Source: Hypholoma sublateritium FD-334 SS-4 (Eukaryota > Basidiomycota > Agaricomycetes > Agaricales > Strophariaceae). Taken from it: 64,000 bases of DNA. Below are positions 48,260-61,125 of this stretch, in pieces. The translations under genes were made by a program, and so were the position numbers. The stretch is taken from assembly GCA_000827495.1 (NCBI GenBank), contig KN817523.1, forward strand, positions 362,557-426,556, in the 5' to 3' direction. Position 1 is the stretch's first letter. Each line of letters starts with the position of its first letter. The notes beneath the pieces are model-generated. The model was not told where the DNA came from, ran no database searches, and saw only the letters and a program-made list of their open reading frames with translations.

Positions 48260-50604
48260 ATGGAATCTGCGGGTGTCGTGCAACGCTTCACGGAGAATAA
48301 GAAGAGCGAGTCGTCCATAGACGAAGAAAAATCTGTGCATCAAGACGTTCACAAGGAAGGCTCTCTCGATGACGTTCCAACGTCGACGCTCTACACCCGA
48401 CTTCGCCCATACATTCTTGCGAGTTTAGCTTTGCTCATTCTTGCCTGGTGGATTAGCTCCACGATCATGAAGAATACGAGGCATAGATGGTGCGCTTAGT
48501 CATTTGTATGTTTTACCCGAATTTGAATTTGAATGACTTAGGGTTGTTCAAACCCTCTTTGCATGGGCATTTATTCTGTAAGCCAACTTTCTACCTCTAC
48601 AGCCAACTTTACTTGACTATCAGCGTCTACTTTCGACAGCATCATCGCTTTCCGGTTTATCCCCAACAGAGTTATCGCAGACCCGATAGCTGCAGTTTGG
48701 ATACCTGCTGTTCAAGAACCCTGGTACAAATTGCCATATAGGACTCGCCTGGCGATTGGCTGGCTTTGCTTGCTAGGTATTGTTTTTGGGTCTGCGTTTG
48801 GCTTCAAATTGCAACCAGTACGTTGATTTTTTCTCGTCGTAATGTTCCTAATGTACGTCACTACAGAATACTACTTTTGGTGACCGTGCCATCAACGTTT
48901 TGGGCCTCTTCGTTTTCCAGTTTGGGTTCTGGCTAACGTCCAAACATCGTAGCCATGTACCATGGTGAGTATGATTTACCACGCATGCACCAGCGACTTT
49001 CTCAAGCGACTTGCTAGGCCGACCGTCATCGTTGGTCTTTTCCTCCAACAAGTTATAGCATTGTTCGTTTTGAAGTCTGGCGCCGGTTTTTCAATCTTCA
49101 AGTGGATCGCTACCCTTGCCAGCGACTTCCTTAATCAAGCCTTGGCTGGCGCGGAATTCTTCTTCGACGCCGATACCATCGCAAAACACTGGTTCTTTGT
49201 CAATACTGTACGTCTTCAATTCAATTAATATATGAAGTCCGGATCTCACGAGAACATGTTGTAGCTCGCCTCGATCATATTCTTCATCGCCTTCATCCAG
49301 ATGCTATATTACCTCGGCGTCATGCAATGGGTCATCAAAAACTTGTATGTAATATTCATGTCTGAAGCAGAGGCCTTCTTTATAATCCTGGATTTTAGCG
49401 CGTGGTTTTTCTTTAAAATCATGAACGTTTCTGGTGTTGAGGCTGTTGTGGCGGCTGCTTCCCCGTGGGTTGGTCAAGGTGAGTCGGCCTATCATATGCA
49501 AATGGCATGTGGTATCTAAATAATTGTATTGCACGTTCATAGGAGAGTCTGCTTGTCTTGTTCGACCTTATGTTGATTGTGAGTCAGTATCACGAACACC
49601 CAACGCAAGTTCTAACAATACATTAACAGTGATGACCGAATCCGAACTTCGTCCGTTTTCATTTTCGAGTTGACCTCAATTCTTCAAGCCTAATTTATTT
49701 TGGACAGATTTGACAATGACGTCTGGATTTTCGACTATCGCGGGATCCGTGTTGGCCGCCTACATCAACCTTGGCGTTCCCGCAACGAATCTGGTTACTT
49801 CCTCTGTTATGAGTATCCCAGCTTCAATGGCAATCAGCAAGCTCAGAATCCCTGAGCTGGAAGAACCAGTTACTCGGGGGCGCATCACTGTCGATCGTGG
49901 CCTCGAAGATCAGCCTGTAAGTCATACTGGATTGTATCAATATCTCAAACACTGATAATACTCAAAGGCAAACGCTTTGCATGCGTTCAGCCAGGGTGCT
50001 CTCTTCGGTCTCGTTGTAGCTGGACAAATTCTTTGCAACGTTTTGACCGTTTTATCACTTGTTGCGATGTAAGGAAACGGAAACATGGATATGGTTGAGC
50101 GACAGTGGGCACTAACACCTATCATTTTCATAGGATCAACGGACTCCTCACTTGGATAGGACAAGGTTTCGGAATCCACCACCTCACCCTCCAGCTCATG
50201 CTCCGCTATGTGTTCTATCCCGTCACGTTCTTCTTGGGCGTACCACGCGCCGAGATTCTTACGGTTTCCGAATACTTCGCCACGAAACTGGTCGCAAATG
50301 AATTCGCCGCTTATTCTAGTTTGCAGACGTTCATGATGACGAGCGCCCATCCCTTGTCGCTCCGTGCTTATACGATCACTACCTACGGCCTCTGCGGGTT
50401 TGCCAACCTCGGTTCTCTCGGAATCCAGATAGGAGTCCTTAGTGCATTGGCACCATCGCGCAGCAAAGTGATCGCCCGGATTGCGTTCTCCGCCATGATC
50501 TGTGGATTCCTGTCTACGTTGCAAACCGCAGGCATCGTGTAAGTCCTACGATTTTCATTTTTTATGTCAGCTCACTCCACTTCCATAGCGGCATGTTACT
50601 CTGA
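48260..50604 (+). CDS. Concentrative nucleoside transporter CNT (SLC28/NupC family), copy 1
   Basis: CNTs import nucleosides with sodium or protons. ATG at 48260 ([20 protein letters not shown]), a hydrophilic N-terminus, then the first membrane helix [20 protein letters not shown]. The core shows the family blocks in order: [110 protein letters not shown] and [20 protein letters not shown]. The last exon after an intron finishes GIVGMLL with TGA at 50602-50604. About ten introns. It faces a close paralogue on the other strand; both end in the same five-residue VGMLL exon at the same intron phase. Fungal CNTs are typically proton-coupled purine/uridine carriers, but substrate cannot be read here. 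Confidence 0.9.
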
Positions 50605-50927
50605 GTAATGGCCAATGACAGACATCTCCACCGTGACGGACGAAATCCACGATGCGAAAGTCCATGATGAACAAGAGCTACAATATATGACCACAGAAGA
50701 GTTGTTGAATTTCAATAATGAAATTTATGATTTTCTAGCGCTCTGAAATTTCCGCAGGTCGATAAGGGGGATCATATTCATAAATTTTGCATGCAATTAA
50801 CTAATAAGGGCTTACAAAACGTTCACTGAAAATACAAAAAAGCGTAATAACTAAAGGAGTATGTGCTAATTGATAGCTTCTAACCGACAGCAGAATTATG
50901 GGCAATCGTCATCTTCGAATCGGCGCA
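50605..50927. other. Intergenic spacer between the convergent CNT genes
   Basis: 323 AT-rich bases between the two stop codons. It presumably holds both polyadenylation regions. No obvious hairpin or gene. Confidence 0.4.
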
Positions 50928-53234
50928 TTATAGCAGCATTCCCCTTCATGTAAAGTCAGCACGGTAAATCCATGAATGTGGAGGTTTGAACTTACACAAT
51001 ACCAGCCGTCTGGAGAGTGGAGAGGAAACCACATATCATAGCGGAAAGGGCAATCCGGGCGATGATCTTAGCCCTTGTGGGTCCCAAAGCGCTGAGCACA
51101 CCGATTTGAATACCCAACGAGCCAAGATTGGCAAATCCGCAAAGTCCGTAAGACGCGATAGTGAAAGCGCGAGTAGAGATACCGCCAGCGGCCTGCAGCT
51201 CAGTGAGTTCAAGGTACGCTGAAAATTCATTGGCGACCAATTTGGTGGCGAAAAGCTTTGAAACCGTGAGGATTTCGGAGCGGGGTACAGCCAAGAAGAA
51301 GGTAATTGGATAGAAGATATAGCCGATGATGAGCTGCAGGGTGAGTTGGTGAATTCCAAAGCCATGTCCGATCCAAGTAAGGAGACCATTGATCCTACAT
51401 TGAGAAGTTACAATGAGATAAGTTAATTTGCAGCAACGTGGATGAACTTACATAGCGACGAGCGAAAGAACCGTCAATACATTCGTCCTGTAACACGGTC
51501 CTGTTTAGTAGGTAAAGGTAATAGGGGTAAATTGTTGCTTACAAGATCTGACCGGCGACAATTAAACCAAAGAGTGCACCTTTACTGAACGCATGAAGGG
51601 CATTCACCTGGAGCAAAAAAAAATCATAATTAGAAATTAGCATTTTGGAGCAGTTTAGAACGCACAGAAGCATCCTTTTCTTTCTGGGTGCCTCGATCAA
51701 CGGTTATGCTTCCACGAGTAACAGGCTCGTCCATCTCCGGGCTGCGCAATTTGCTGATAGATATAGACGCAGGGATACTCATGACTGAAGAAGTGACTAG
51801 GGTTGTTGCAGGAATGCCCAAGGTGATATATGCTGCCAGTACCGACCCAGCAATAGTGGAAAACCCCGAGGTCATGGCAACATCTACGTAGGAATTGACA
51901 TGAGTACCAAAGCCCAAGATGACGACGACATGAAGGGCATACGGAGCTCAGATTCAGTCATCAAATCAACGTATGGGCGCACAAGGCAAGCAGATTCTCC
52001 TTGACCAACCCAAGGTGATGCTGCTGCAACAACAGCCTCCGCACCAGAGACGTTCAAGAGTTTCAAGAAGAGCCAGGCACTATAATTCATCTTAGAGCAA
52101 AATTCGAGCCTGAACAAGACGGACACTTACAATTTACCAATGACCCATTGCATAACGCCGAGGTAATACATCATCTCGACAAACGCAATGAAAAAGATGA
52201 TCGAAGCAAGCTATACGACGATTTAGAAACAACATTTATTGAAGACAACCTAAGACTCACAGTGCCAACGAAGAACCAATGCTTGTCATAGGTATCCTGG
52301 TCGAAGAAGAAAACTGCTCCTGCCTGGGATTGACCAAGGAAGTCACTGGCCAAGGTAGCGATCCACTTGAAGACTGAAAATCCTGCGCCTGATTTCAAGA
52401 CGAAAAGAGCGATGACTTGTTGAAGGAAAAGGCCAACAATAACGGTGGGCCTGTCGCTCTTAATCAGCACATATTGGCTACCGACATATTGTTCAGACTG
52501 ACCATGGGATATGGTTTCGATGCTTCGACGATGCCCAGAGGCAGGTTTGGAAGATAAGGATACCAGCAATAGAAATGACACGGTCAGTGTACTTTGCACC
52601 CTTCGAACGAATAAATGTCAGGAAACAATTGAGGAATGACAAGTCAGAACAGTACTAACATCTTTGAGCTCGAATCCAAAGGCCGATCCAAAAATGATTG
52701 CCAAAAGACAGAGCCAACCAATTGCCAACCGAATTCGGTATCCCAGAGTATACCATGGACGTTCCACCAAAGGCACCCAAACAGCTTCAATTGGTTTTGT
52801 GAGGATGGTGGTTGGAACGTATTGGAAAACGATGAGCCTGAAGTGAGTTATAACATTAATATGGACCCATGACACTTCGACGGAAGGGTACTTACAAAAT
52901 GAAGAACCATGCGAACAGAGTTTGGACGATCCTAAGCAAGGAAACTTTCATACTGAAGAACCGAAAAGAGGATTTCCAATGCGTACCACCGATGCCGCGT
53001 CGCCTTTAAGATCGTCGCACTGACCCACCAACCGAGAATGAGCAATGCCAACCCCCCAAGTATAAATGGGCGGTATTTGCTCTTCGATTCCTCTCCGCTT
53101 TTCTCGTCAGATTCTGGGTCCTTGGATAGATACACAGCGGGCTCGGAAACATCCTTCTCTTTCAAGGACGAGCCCGAGGACTGGGACGTTGTGCGCTTGA
53201 CCGCAGATTGGCCGTGTTCAGCGATGGAGGCCAT
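50928..53234 (-). CDS. Concentrative nucleoside transporter CNT, copy 2 (inverted paralogue)
   Basis: Same family and layout as copy 1, on the opposite strand. ATG at 53234 ([20 protein letters not shown]); an in-frame upstream codon is TTG and was not used. First membrane helix [20 protein letters not shown]. Blocks: [110 protein letters not shown] and [20 protein letters not shown]. The last exon after GIV is GT|G GGA ATG CTG CTA TAA, giving VGMLL with the stop at 50928-50930; without this intron it would end at TAA beside GIV. It keeps the same intron positions as copy 1, so the pair arose by duplication after introns were set. Differences cluster in the N-terminal tail and loops. Confidence 0.9.
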
Positions 53235-54820
53235 TTGCGCCAACACTAACAAGGAACGTTAGTATGGAAGGATATGGGCTGAAAGCTTCGAGCACAAGCT
53301 TCGAGCACAAGAAGTCGTTCATTAAATGCTTGAACAAACCGGCAACCATGAGGGTTGCATATCAAAGATACGCATGCTCAGGTTCAGGTTTCGAGGAGCA
53401 GGCTGGTGTTTACGCAGCACATGCTGCCAATTGCCCGATAGCATATCGCCCCATATCAGCCAACAGCGATGATTGTATCAGAAATCGGGAGGGCCCAGAT
53501 AATTTTGGGCGCCTTGACATTTGCAAGTCAAGGAGATCAAGTGGAAGCGTCGTTGGCTCGATCATCGGACGCAACCCCTCGAGTCTCGGCGCATGACCAC
53601 TGAGACATCCATCCTAAAATTATGATGTAAAACACGCACATTAATGGTCTTGAAAACACGCTAGGTGTGCTGGAAGACGAGGAGATGAAGCGGTTAGTTG
53701 CAATAATTTACGGATAAAAAAAACTGCGCCATGCGTACTCGCGGGCTTGGCATTACGATCAAAAAATCAATGGAGATCCAAGTTCATTTTGGAATTCGGG
53801 GGTAAACTGGGTATGCAAAGATTAGCAAGTTAAACCGCCACAGGAGGCTACCTGAGGCTGCGCAACAGGCAATGAGTGTATTGAGAATGAGGAGTTGATG
53901 CTTGGTTCATGCCGAGGCTTGCACAATGCAGAGTGTGAACTGGTGTAGTGCTGAGTACAAAATTGTAGGAGCGCGTTCACAATGCTCATTGAATATTGAA
54001 TACCATCACGCGTTGCCATTTTTGTAGTATTTGGTTGCCATACGCTGGTTATACACACAACTTTGTTTCACTGGCGGCTTTAAAAGGTCTGTGTCATTAG
54101 CTTTTAACAAGCAATAGTTTCTTGGCCATAGGTAGAGCACCTGAAAATGGAGTCGATTTTCTGATATCGCCTGGAGATGAACGATAACGATACCAAAATA
54201 CTAACACTTACACAGTGTACCTGAGGTTTTGGACGGCCAATGACCATTCAAGGTCTACTTATCTTGGCCTACCGCCTCCAACCAGCCTCAAGAACAAGGC
54301 ACCCAATAGTCGATACGGAAAGTCGTGTGACTGATAAGTACTGGATGAGGAGCGGCGTTTAGGCAATAATTACCTGCAATGCGATAGAGGGGAGAAAAAA
54401 TATTGAGTAGCTGTATGCGCGATGAACCTACTCACATAAGAAATTTTGACGGAAATCTGATTAGCCAAAGTTGAGCCAAGCAAGCAAATGGAAACCTAAA
54501 TTTCCGCTTGATTTGTGAATGTAAACACCGGCTGCCTCAGAGACGACCATTTGAACACAAGATACACCAATGACTTTGAAGAACTTCTCTTTCAAGATGC
54601 TTAGTGTCTTGGGATGAACATCGCAGTAGAGTCTGATATTGGTATGTTTGACAATTGCTTTGCAGATGTTATGGAGACGCTACATATGCATCAGCGGCCA
54701 GCGTCTGGTGTGTAAAGCAGTCGCGCCCTCGGTCTGCTTCTACGTGACTGTGGACAATATACGCGACGATCATATAGAATTCGCAGAGTACTGGATTCTG
54801 GTAAGGATGTTCTGTGAACA
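53235..54820. other. 1.59-kb intergenic region between CNT2 and DCAF7 genes
   Basis: The longest gene-free stretch here. It has a perfect tandem copy of a 13-base unit (cttcgagcacaag) at about 53285-53311. Open frames present lack ATG starts or domains. The CNT2 promoter lies at its left end. Confidence 0.4.
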
Positions 54821-56261
54821 TTAGACTTTCAATGCCTTTATGGTCTTTCCTGATGCTATTGCAAGCCATTCCCCGGTCGCAGTCGAGTATCCAGTGTTCA
54901 TAGTCATCCCAGGGATTTGGGGTGACCAGGCCAGATTCGTGATTTGACTAGGAGCCGTGTAGGCCATTACGGGCTCATTCACGATCCGCTTTTTTGCATC
55001 TGGGCGAGGGGAGTTCAATCGCGATCCTGCACTTCGTGGGGATGCTGCTCCTTGGGTATAATTAGCGAGGTCCCAGAGCAGAACTTGGCAATCATCCCCT
55101 GAATATATCTTCAGTTATAAGAACCAGGATGCGGGAAAATGAGATGAACAATTACCTGCAGTCGCGAGCAGAGGATGTTCTGCTGAACCCCACCCTAGAG
55201 CATTGATAGGACCCTGATGGCCTTTCAGCTCAATAACAGGTTGACCTGGACTACGCATGTCCAGGATTTGGACATCAGAACCATCCATATGAAACGTGGA
55301 CATATAGTTTGAATCAGACGGGTTGAAGGCAATGCGCAGTAACGGTGACGTCGGTGGTCGTGCAGAGGTGGATGGATTAGCAGACGGCGGCGGTACGTTC
55401 TTGGGCGCAGGAGTTTCATAAAGGATGGTCGAATGCTCGAGACTACGAAGGTCGAAGGCACGGAGGCTTCCGTCTGCCCCTACGGAGACAAATATGTCGG
55501 TGGATCCTGGGAGCCAAGCGACATCGTACACTTCGCGATCATGAGCTATCAGCTGCGTCATAGCCGTTTGAGTGTCGATATTCCATACAGTACAGGTTGT
55601 GTCGATGGACGCAGTGACAATGAGGTTGGGAGACTTTTCATTCCAGGAGAAGTTCGTTAAAGGAGCTCCGGCGGACTGGGTTTGTACCTTGGACTGCTGG
55701 GTGGAGTTAAATGACGATAATATCGCGTACAATGGTCATATACACACCCCAGAAAGAGCGGTCTTCATTGTCAAACTATGCCCGGATGAGACTGGGGGCT
55801 GCCTGCCGGCGTAACTTGAAGACGTAGCCGGTCCATCGCCACTATACTCCCATATCCTCAATGCATCTCCCGTTGTAGCCAGCAGTTCCGTAGACGGAGA
55901 TTTCTGTGACCACCCGTAACTTTGAGCGGATGCAGGCTGCCATTGCAAACTCGTGGCTGGATAACCATGATACGCTTCACAAAGCGTAACGAAGTCTGGA
56001 TAATCCGTAAAATCGTCTTCCACAAGGACGCGCTCATCTTGCAGGCCTACTACCGCGATTTGATTTTGATAGTTCTCCGTAAACGAGGCAACACCAAGGC
56101 GAAATGCAGATCGGGGGCGTAATTGTTGGCCAGGAGCTGACGATTTACACCAATCCAAACTATGGACAGGCCCTACAACCCAAACCATAAGCATCACACG
56201 AAATCAGAGAACAGGGGTCCTTACACGGCGCTTCATACTGTAACAGTGTTGTTTGGGACAT
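54821..56261 (-). CDS. DCAF7: WD40 protein DCAF7/WDR68 (Han11, YPL247C-like), multi-exon
   Basis: A seven-bladed WD40 adaptor that binds DYRK kinases and other partners. Start ATG 56261: MSQTTLLQYEAP, then after a short intron WPVHSLDWCKSSAPG. The YEAPW-x(5)-W block is the family hallmark. Repeats follow: FRLGVASFTENYQNQIAVVG, LQDERVLVEDDFTDYPDFVT, YPATSLQWQP, LLATTGDALRIWEYSGDG, PLTNFSWNEKSPNLIVTASI, DTTCTVWNIDTQTAMTQLIA, HDREVYDVAWLPGSTDIFVS, VGADGSLRAFDLRSLEHSTI. The last exons add ITNLAWSPQIPGMTMNTGYS and end GKTIKALKV with TAA at 54821-54823. The block HDREVYDVAW...GADGSLRAFDLRSLEHST is nearly the same in human DCAF7. An acidic-Pro-rich insert (APKNVPPPSANPSTSARPPT) is fungal. Confidence 0.87.
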
Positions 56262-56773
56262 ATTCGGGTATTGACCCTACGCAAAGAGGTCTTCAAGGTG
56301 TTTGTCTATGCGGCCTTGATGCGCGAAAGAGAATATCCAGCAAGCGAGGTTGTGGGAGATAAGGCAGAGGAAAGGGAGTGAGGTTTCCGACATCCTCTGT
56401 CGGCGACGTGACGCCGCCAATCCAAGTGCGTTCAAAACGATCCAACATCAATAGCCTTACGTAATCTGCGTCCTTCTACCTTCAAGTTCCCTTTTACTTC
56501 GCTTTAACATCCAAATCAATCTAAAATGTCTAGCTAAATAGGGAACCAGCAACCATATCTTCCAGAAAAAGCATCCCAAAAGCATTCCAGTTACATTTAA
56601 TACCTTTTAAAAATTTAATCATTGTTTATACTCTACGGTGGCGAACCATATGCCAGTGGAGTGTAAACTATACAAATACATTTACTACATACACGTTTGT
56701 TTAATCCGAGGCGAGCGCTAGGTGTCGCTGAGGAGTTGGCCAATAGTTTGCATAGTGGAATCTCAAAAGGAAT
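56262..56773. other. Intergenic: DCAF7 promoter and sugar-transporter 3' flank
   Basis: 512 bases between two minus-strand genes. AT-rich in its right half. Nothing recognised. Confidence 0.3.
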
Positions 56774-59358
56774 CTAATGGCCCGCTCCCTTCTCGAACAC
56801 GGTTACGGACTCGACCTCCTCGAAATTGTACAGAGGCTCCAAGACCGTATCCTTGCGGAATAATATCCACCTCTTGATGAAATAAGGCAAGTAAACCTTT
56901 GCCTGATAGCTGATGTGCTTCGAAGTTGGAACGGCAAAGACATAGTCGAGTTCCTACGAGTGCATACTGTCAGTCCCATGCCACCAAGATTGAAAACAGA
57001 GATAGAGGAACCTCAAGAGTACGTTGCTTAGTTTCTGAGTAAGGAATAAGTTTATAATTTGAGGGTGAACGACGGCCAAAGATTTTACCTGGTAACAAAA
57101 AGAATATCATCACAAAAGCGACGACATTCAGACCGGCGTAAAATCCGAAGGCTGGGTTTGTCCATTAAGTGATAGAAGGCCACCTGAAAAGTATCTAACC
57201 TACCTCCCACAGATCCAAATGATCCAAGGATTCGAGGGAACGTCAAAGATAGAACTGACGCCCAGAACAAATTGGTGGCAACGGCAAACGACCTTGGAAC
57301 AGCAGTTTGAGTCATGAGACCTCAGAATCAAAAGAATGACCCACATTCCCATTTCACGATGGGTCAAAGGGAACACTTCAGCGGAATATGTAAAGGGCAC
57401 AGGACCTTCACCCGGAGAATAGAAAGCTTTAAGTGCAATCAACAATCATGTTCATCCACATAAATATATGATGAAGCGCACCAGCGAACAAGAATATGAA
57501 CAGCGAGACGAGGGCCACTTCAGTTTTCTGGTGGTCAATGAAGAAGCAGAATCCGGCGGCCAGTAATGTCCATGCCATGTTCGGGAATGTGAACAATAGA
57601 AGGTTTCTTCGACCGAATGTGTCGATTGTCTACAAAGCAACTAATTAATTTGTTGTGCGATTTGCCTACAACTAGACTCACCCAAACGGCAGGCAGCGCA
57701 AACAGCCAATTCACCAGCCCAAATCCAAATGAAGCCAATAGCGCGGAGCGGGTTGAGTAGTTTGCGTTAACAAAGATGGTCGAAGAGTAGAAGGCAATGA
57801 TGTTGATTCCGCACATTTGTTGGGCAATCATGACTACGAAACTAGCCAGCGTAGCACGACGAATGCGCGGTACGGTGAAGAGCTCGATGAAGCGGGTGAC
57901 ATATGTAGAGTTCTTTCCAATGAGTGACTCCGCTTGCAATTGCCTGTGGATGTAATACAGATCGCGTGCAGCTTGTAATTCTGAGTTCCTCAGGCGTTTG
58001 AATGAGTCGTAAGCTTCTGTGTAACGGCCCTTCTTCATCAGCCATCGGGGAGATTCTGGAGAAGACGTGTTAATAAGTGTCGAATTACTCGTTGTACTAT
58101 TTAGTTCATGGAAGAGGCCCACCAGGACAAAAGTAAACCCCTAGAGCTAACGGCACTGCTGGAAGGAAGGCGGAGCCAAGCTGAAGCCGCCAAGCAATAG
58201 CCCCAATTTGATAAAGGGCAAGGTTGGCGGAAAAGCCCAAGAAGATCCCAAAGGCTGTCTAATCATGGGAACGAAGTCAAAAAATAGTACGGAAGGAAAT
58301 GCAAAAAAGTTCAAGTACGCACCCACATTTGCCACGACATAACGAGGCCACCACGGATGGATGCGGGTGTGTTTTCCGCCGCGTATATCGGTACCGTGCT
58401 CGCTTTAGCGCCCATACCAAGACCAAGGAGTAGCCGGCATACCTAAAGTATGGTTATCCATGAGTGTGGGCTCTTTATTCCACGGGAATATTTCATACCA
58501 AGAGCTGTGGCCAGGTTTGAGCAAACCCGGAGCCTATCACAGTAAAGATACAGAAGATCGCAGCGAAGAAAATGGTCCCGCGACGCCCGAACCGATTATT
58601 CAAAGGATCAGAGAGCCAGCAGCCGATTAAACAAGATGAAACGTATGGGCTATAGTGAGAATAAAGTCAGATTCTGTAGGATACATAGCTCCGACATATA
58701 ACATACGCAGAATTAATGAGACCAACAATCCATTGATTTCTGCTGGCATTGGGTCCACCGTTGCTAAAGTCGACATTCAAGTCTTGTGGAAACGAAAGGT
58801 TTGCGCCGTTGGAGCCTGTCTGATCCCAGCCTCTATGAACAGTGCATATTATTAGCATCGACGCACACGGAACCATGCGAAGGGATAAATTTACTGCACT
58901 GCCGCCGCAAGGGAACACAAGATAACCGTGAAGTATAAAGCTGCAGGTTGGTTCCACTTGTCTATGAGGCATCGTAAAAATGGTCAGCCCGTTTCTTGCG
59001 GAATAAATGAGCACACATACGGGTCTTCTCGCGCCGTATCACCTCCCGATCACTGTCGTCCAGCTCTGGGATGTCTTCCACCGCACCAGGGTTTTGAGCG
59101 AGAAGTGCTCCTTTGCGCAGGTAGGCCAAGATGTCCATCATTTCATATTCTTCCGCAAAGGCTTCGACCTGTCGCAGAAGTTCGTCGTGAGGGATCCCAT
59201 GGAGGGGATTCTGTATCCTGGAACCATCTCAGAGATTGACTTTGGGGTCAGAGCAATGGGTCGTCTTACTTTGCGTTAACGTTATCGGCCTGGGTAACAT
59301 TGACGACTTCCGATTTGAATTCTTGGCTGGATTTCTCGGAATCTCCGTGGGCAGACAT
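56774..59358 (-). CDS. MFS sugar transporter, multi-exon
   Basis: Major facilitator with 12 membrane segments of the fungal sugar/polyol porter family. ATG 59358: [20 protein letters not shown], an N-terminal extension of about 90 residues with [14 protein letters not shown] just before TM1, as in agaric sugar/inositol porters. Family motifs: [20 protein letters not shown] (the RxGRR loop), [82 protein letters not shown] with the PET loop, and [16 protein letters not shown] near the end. TAG at 56774-56776 (VFEKGAGH). PESPRW and PETK motifs are intact. About 550 residues. Substrate unknown; hexose or polyol is likely. Confidence 0.87.
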
Positions 59359-60455
59359 TAGAGGAAGGATGTCCAGTAAATGTAAGGAATCGATGCTGAA
59401 CTATTCGCGTGACCATGTTGCGGTCTTATATACCTGGGGGGTCCTATAATCTTCTCAAGACAGTGTGATTTATTGTTAAGCGCAGAGAATTCAGTGCAAG
59501 AAGCTTGATGCACTGATGATATGAACAAGTGGTCGGGGATCGGCAGGTGGAGCTCCTCTGGATCTGTTCCGTGAACGTAGGCATGTAGAGAACAAGTCGG
59601 TGAAGAAAACTAAAGGAGTGAATGAATGGACACGCTGTGTCTTGGAACAAGTACCTAGGTAGTTGTGTTGAATTTGAAGGAGATTCCACAGATGAGCCAC
59701 AGAGACAGTAGCAAAGTGAACACAAAGTAAAGGATGCCAAAACATTGCATCATTATATTGTCCTTTTCTGTCTATACCTTCGTGGGAACTTTCTACGGTT
59801 ACGGGAGCATTTAACCCCACCTGGATCAACTCCCCCGCAGATACTAGCGCCGCATAGAAATTAAGTATAACCAAGGTAGGAATCTTCCCAACATATCGCC
59901 CTTCGGCAGCCTCGTTGCGGAGACTATGTCATGAGGCCACTGGTCAGAAGATTAGAGGAACTTATTATTAGAGCTGGGATACACGGATGGGGTCGAAGCT
60001 TGAGTTAAACTCGCATTCAAGCCCACATTTACTTATTTGTTTTCAGAAGACGGTTCAGCGTACAACATTCGCGGCGACATCAATATAATACACGATAACA
60101 AATATGAACGTAGCAGTTTTATACGGAAGCATTGTTGGTCGAACGAAATACGACTGGAGACACATTGACCGCAAGACAGGAGATCGCTTTTGGCGGTTGT
60201 CGCAGGCGAATATATGCTGATATGGTGTCGTGGTGGCGATGGTCGAAGATCGAGGTTGTCTATGGCTGCGTCGGCGAAAGCAGAAAGGGCGCCCAGTCGT
60301 GGCGAAACGTTAGGTTGTTGGCAGGAGCATTGCAATGGTAGAGCAAGAATAATGATAGCACATAATGAGACGGAGGAAGATGAGAGCAAGAAACCAGAGA
60401 CCACAAAAAAAACAAAGACATTCTGCTGAGCTAGAGGAAAGGTCAGTACGTGATT
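59359..60455. other. Intergenic 1.1 kb, sugar-transporter promoter side
   Basis: Two open frames on the minus strand (59491-59874 and 60033-60404) start with non-ATG codons and show no domain, so they are not called. The sugar-transporter promoter must be near 59360-59500. Confidence 0.35.
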
Positions 60456-61125
60456 TTAGTCGCTTTCTACCATAGAAATTGCGCCGCATTGCTCGCAATG
60501 GCTCCACATAGTGCGTTGACCATTGATACCGGAGGCGCAGGCGATTTTTAGTTTTGGGATTTGAGTGCAGCTCGAACTACGGACGCGGATAGAAAAATTG
60601 TCAAGATGAACTGGGTATAATGACCGAAGGAGCTCACCTGTGGTGCACGAATCCGTTCACGGGTTGCATTAATCCGATCTGAGAGTTGGAAGATTGACGG
60701 GAATAGTATGAGTAGTTGTGAGAATCAGGATCCACCAAGCCAGAGTTGCTGAAAAATGGAAGGGGGTAGAGGTCGAAAGTCGGATAATCTACAAGACCCA
60801 TTAGCGTTGAAACAAAATTAGAGGACATTCCCATAACCGGTAACTTACGTGAAGTCCCGACAGGCGAGTCTGAGGCGTTCGAGCCAACTGAGCTGGCGTT
60901 GGACTGGTGTCGAGTGTGGAACATCCCAGGAACATAGTCTGGCTCAGCGTCTGACATGAGAACATCGCTATCGAGTTCAATGTTGGGGAAAGGAATGAGT
61001 TTGAGTTGTTTAGGTTGCTATGGGCGGCCAGCAGTCAGTAGCGCCCTTGAGCGCTCATTGTACAGAGGACATACGGAGTGCGAAATATCGTCGGAGTCCA
61101 CCTCAAGTTTACGCTTCATAGCCAT
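60456..61125 (-). CDS. Unidentified 161-residue protein with Cys/His C-terminal tail, 4 exons
   Basis: I do not recognise a named family. Four exons (61125-61075, 61017-60849, 60788-60638, 60570-60456) splice to 486 bases with no stop, giving 161 residues. The N-terminus MAMKRKLEVDSDDISHS carries a small basic patch; exon 2 has QPKQLKLIPFPNIELDSDVL and SDAEPDYVPGMF, then Ser/Asn-rich sequence (HQSNASSVGSNASDSPVG). Exon 3 is Tyr- and Ser-rich (SYYSRQSSNSQIGLMQPVNG). The last exon reads CTQIPKLKIACASGINGQRT, MWSHCEQCGAISMVESD: cysteines at C-x9-C and HCEQC look like a metal-binding tail. The four-exon frame and the sharply defined C-terminus argue that it is real. It is divergent from APQ12. 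A DNA- or protein-binding nuclear role is possible but not shown. Confidence 0.7.

Noticed and set aside
59491..60404. Two minus-strand open frames in the sugar-transporter flank
   Set aside because: Both begin with non-ATG codons and have no recognisable domain or codon bias; they look like chance frames.
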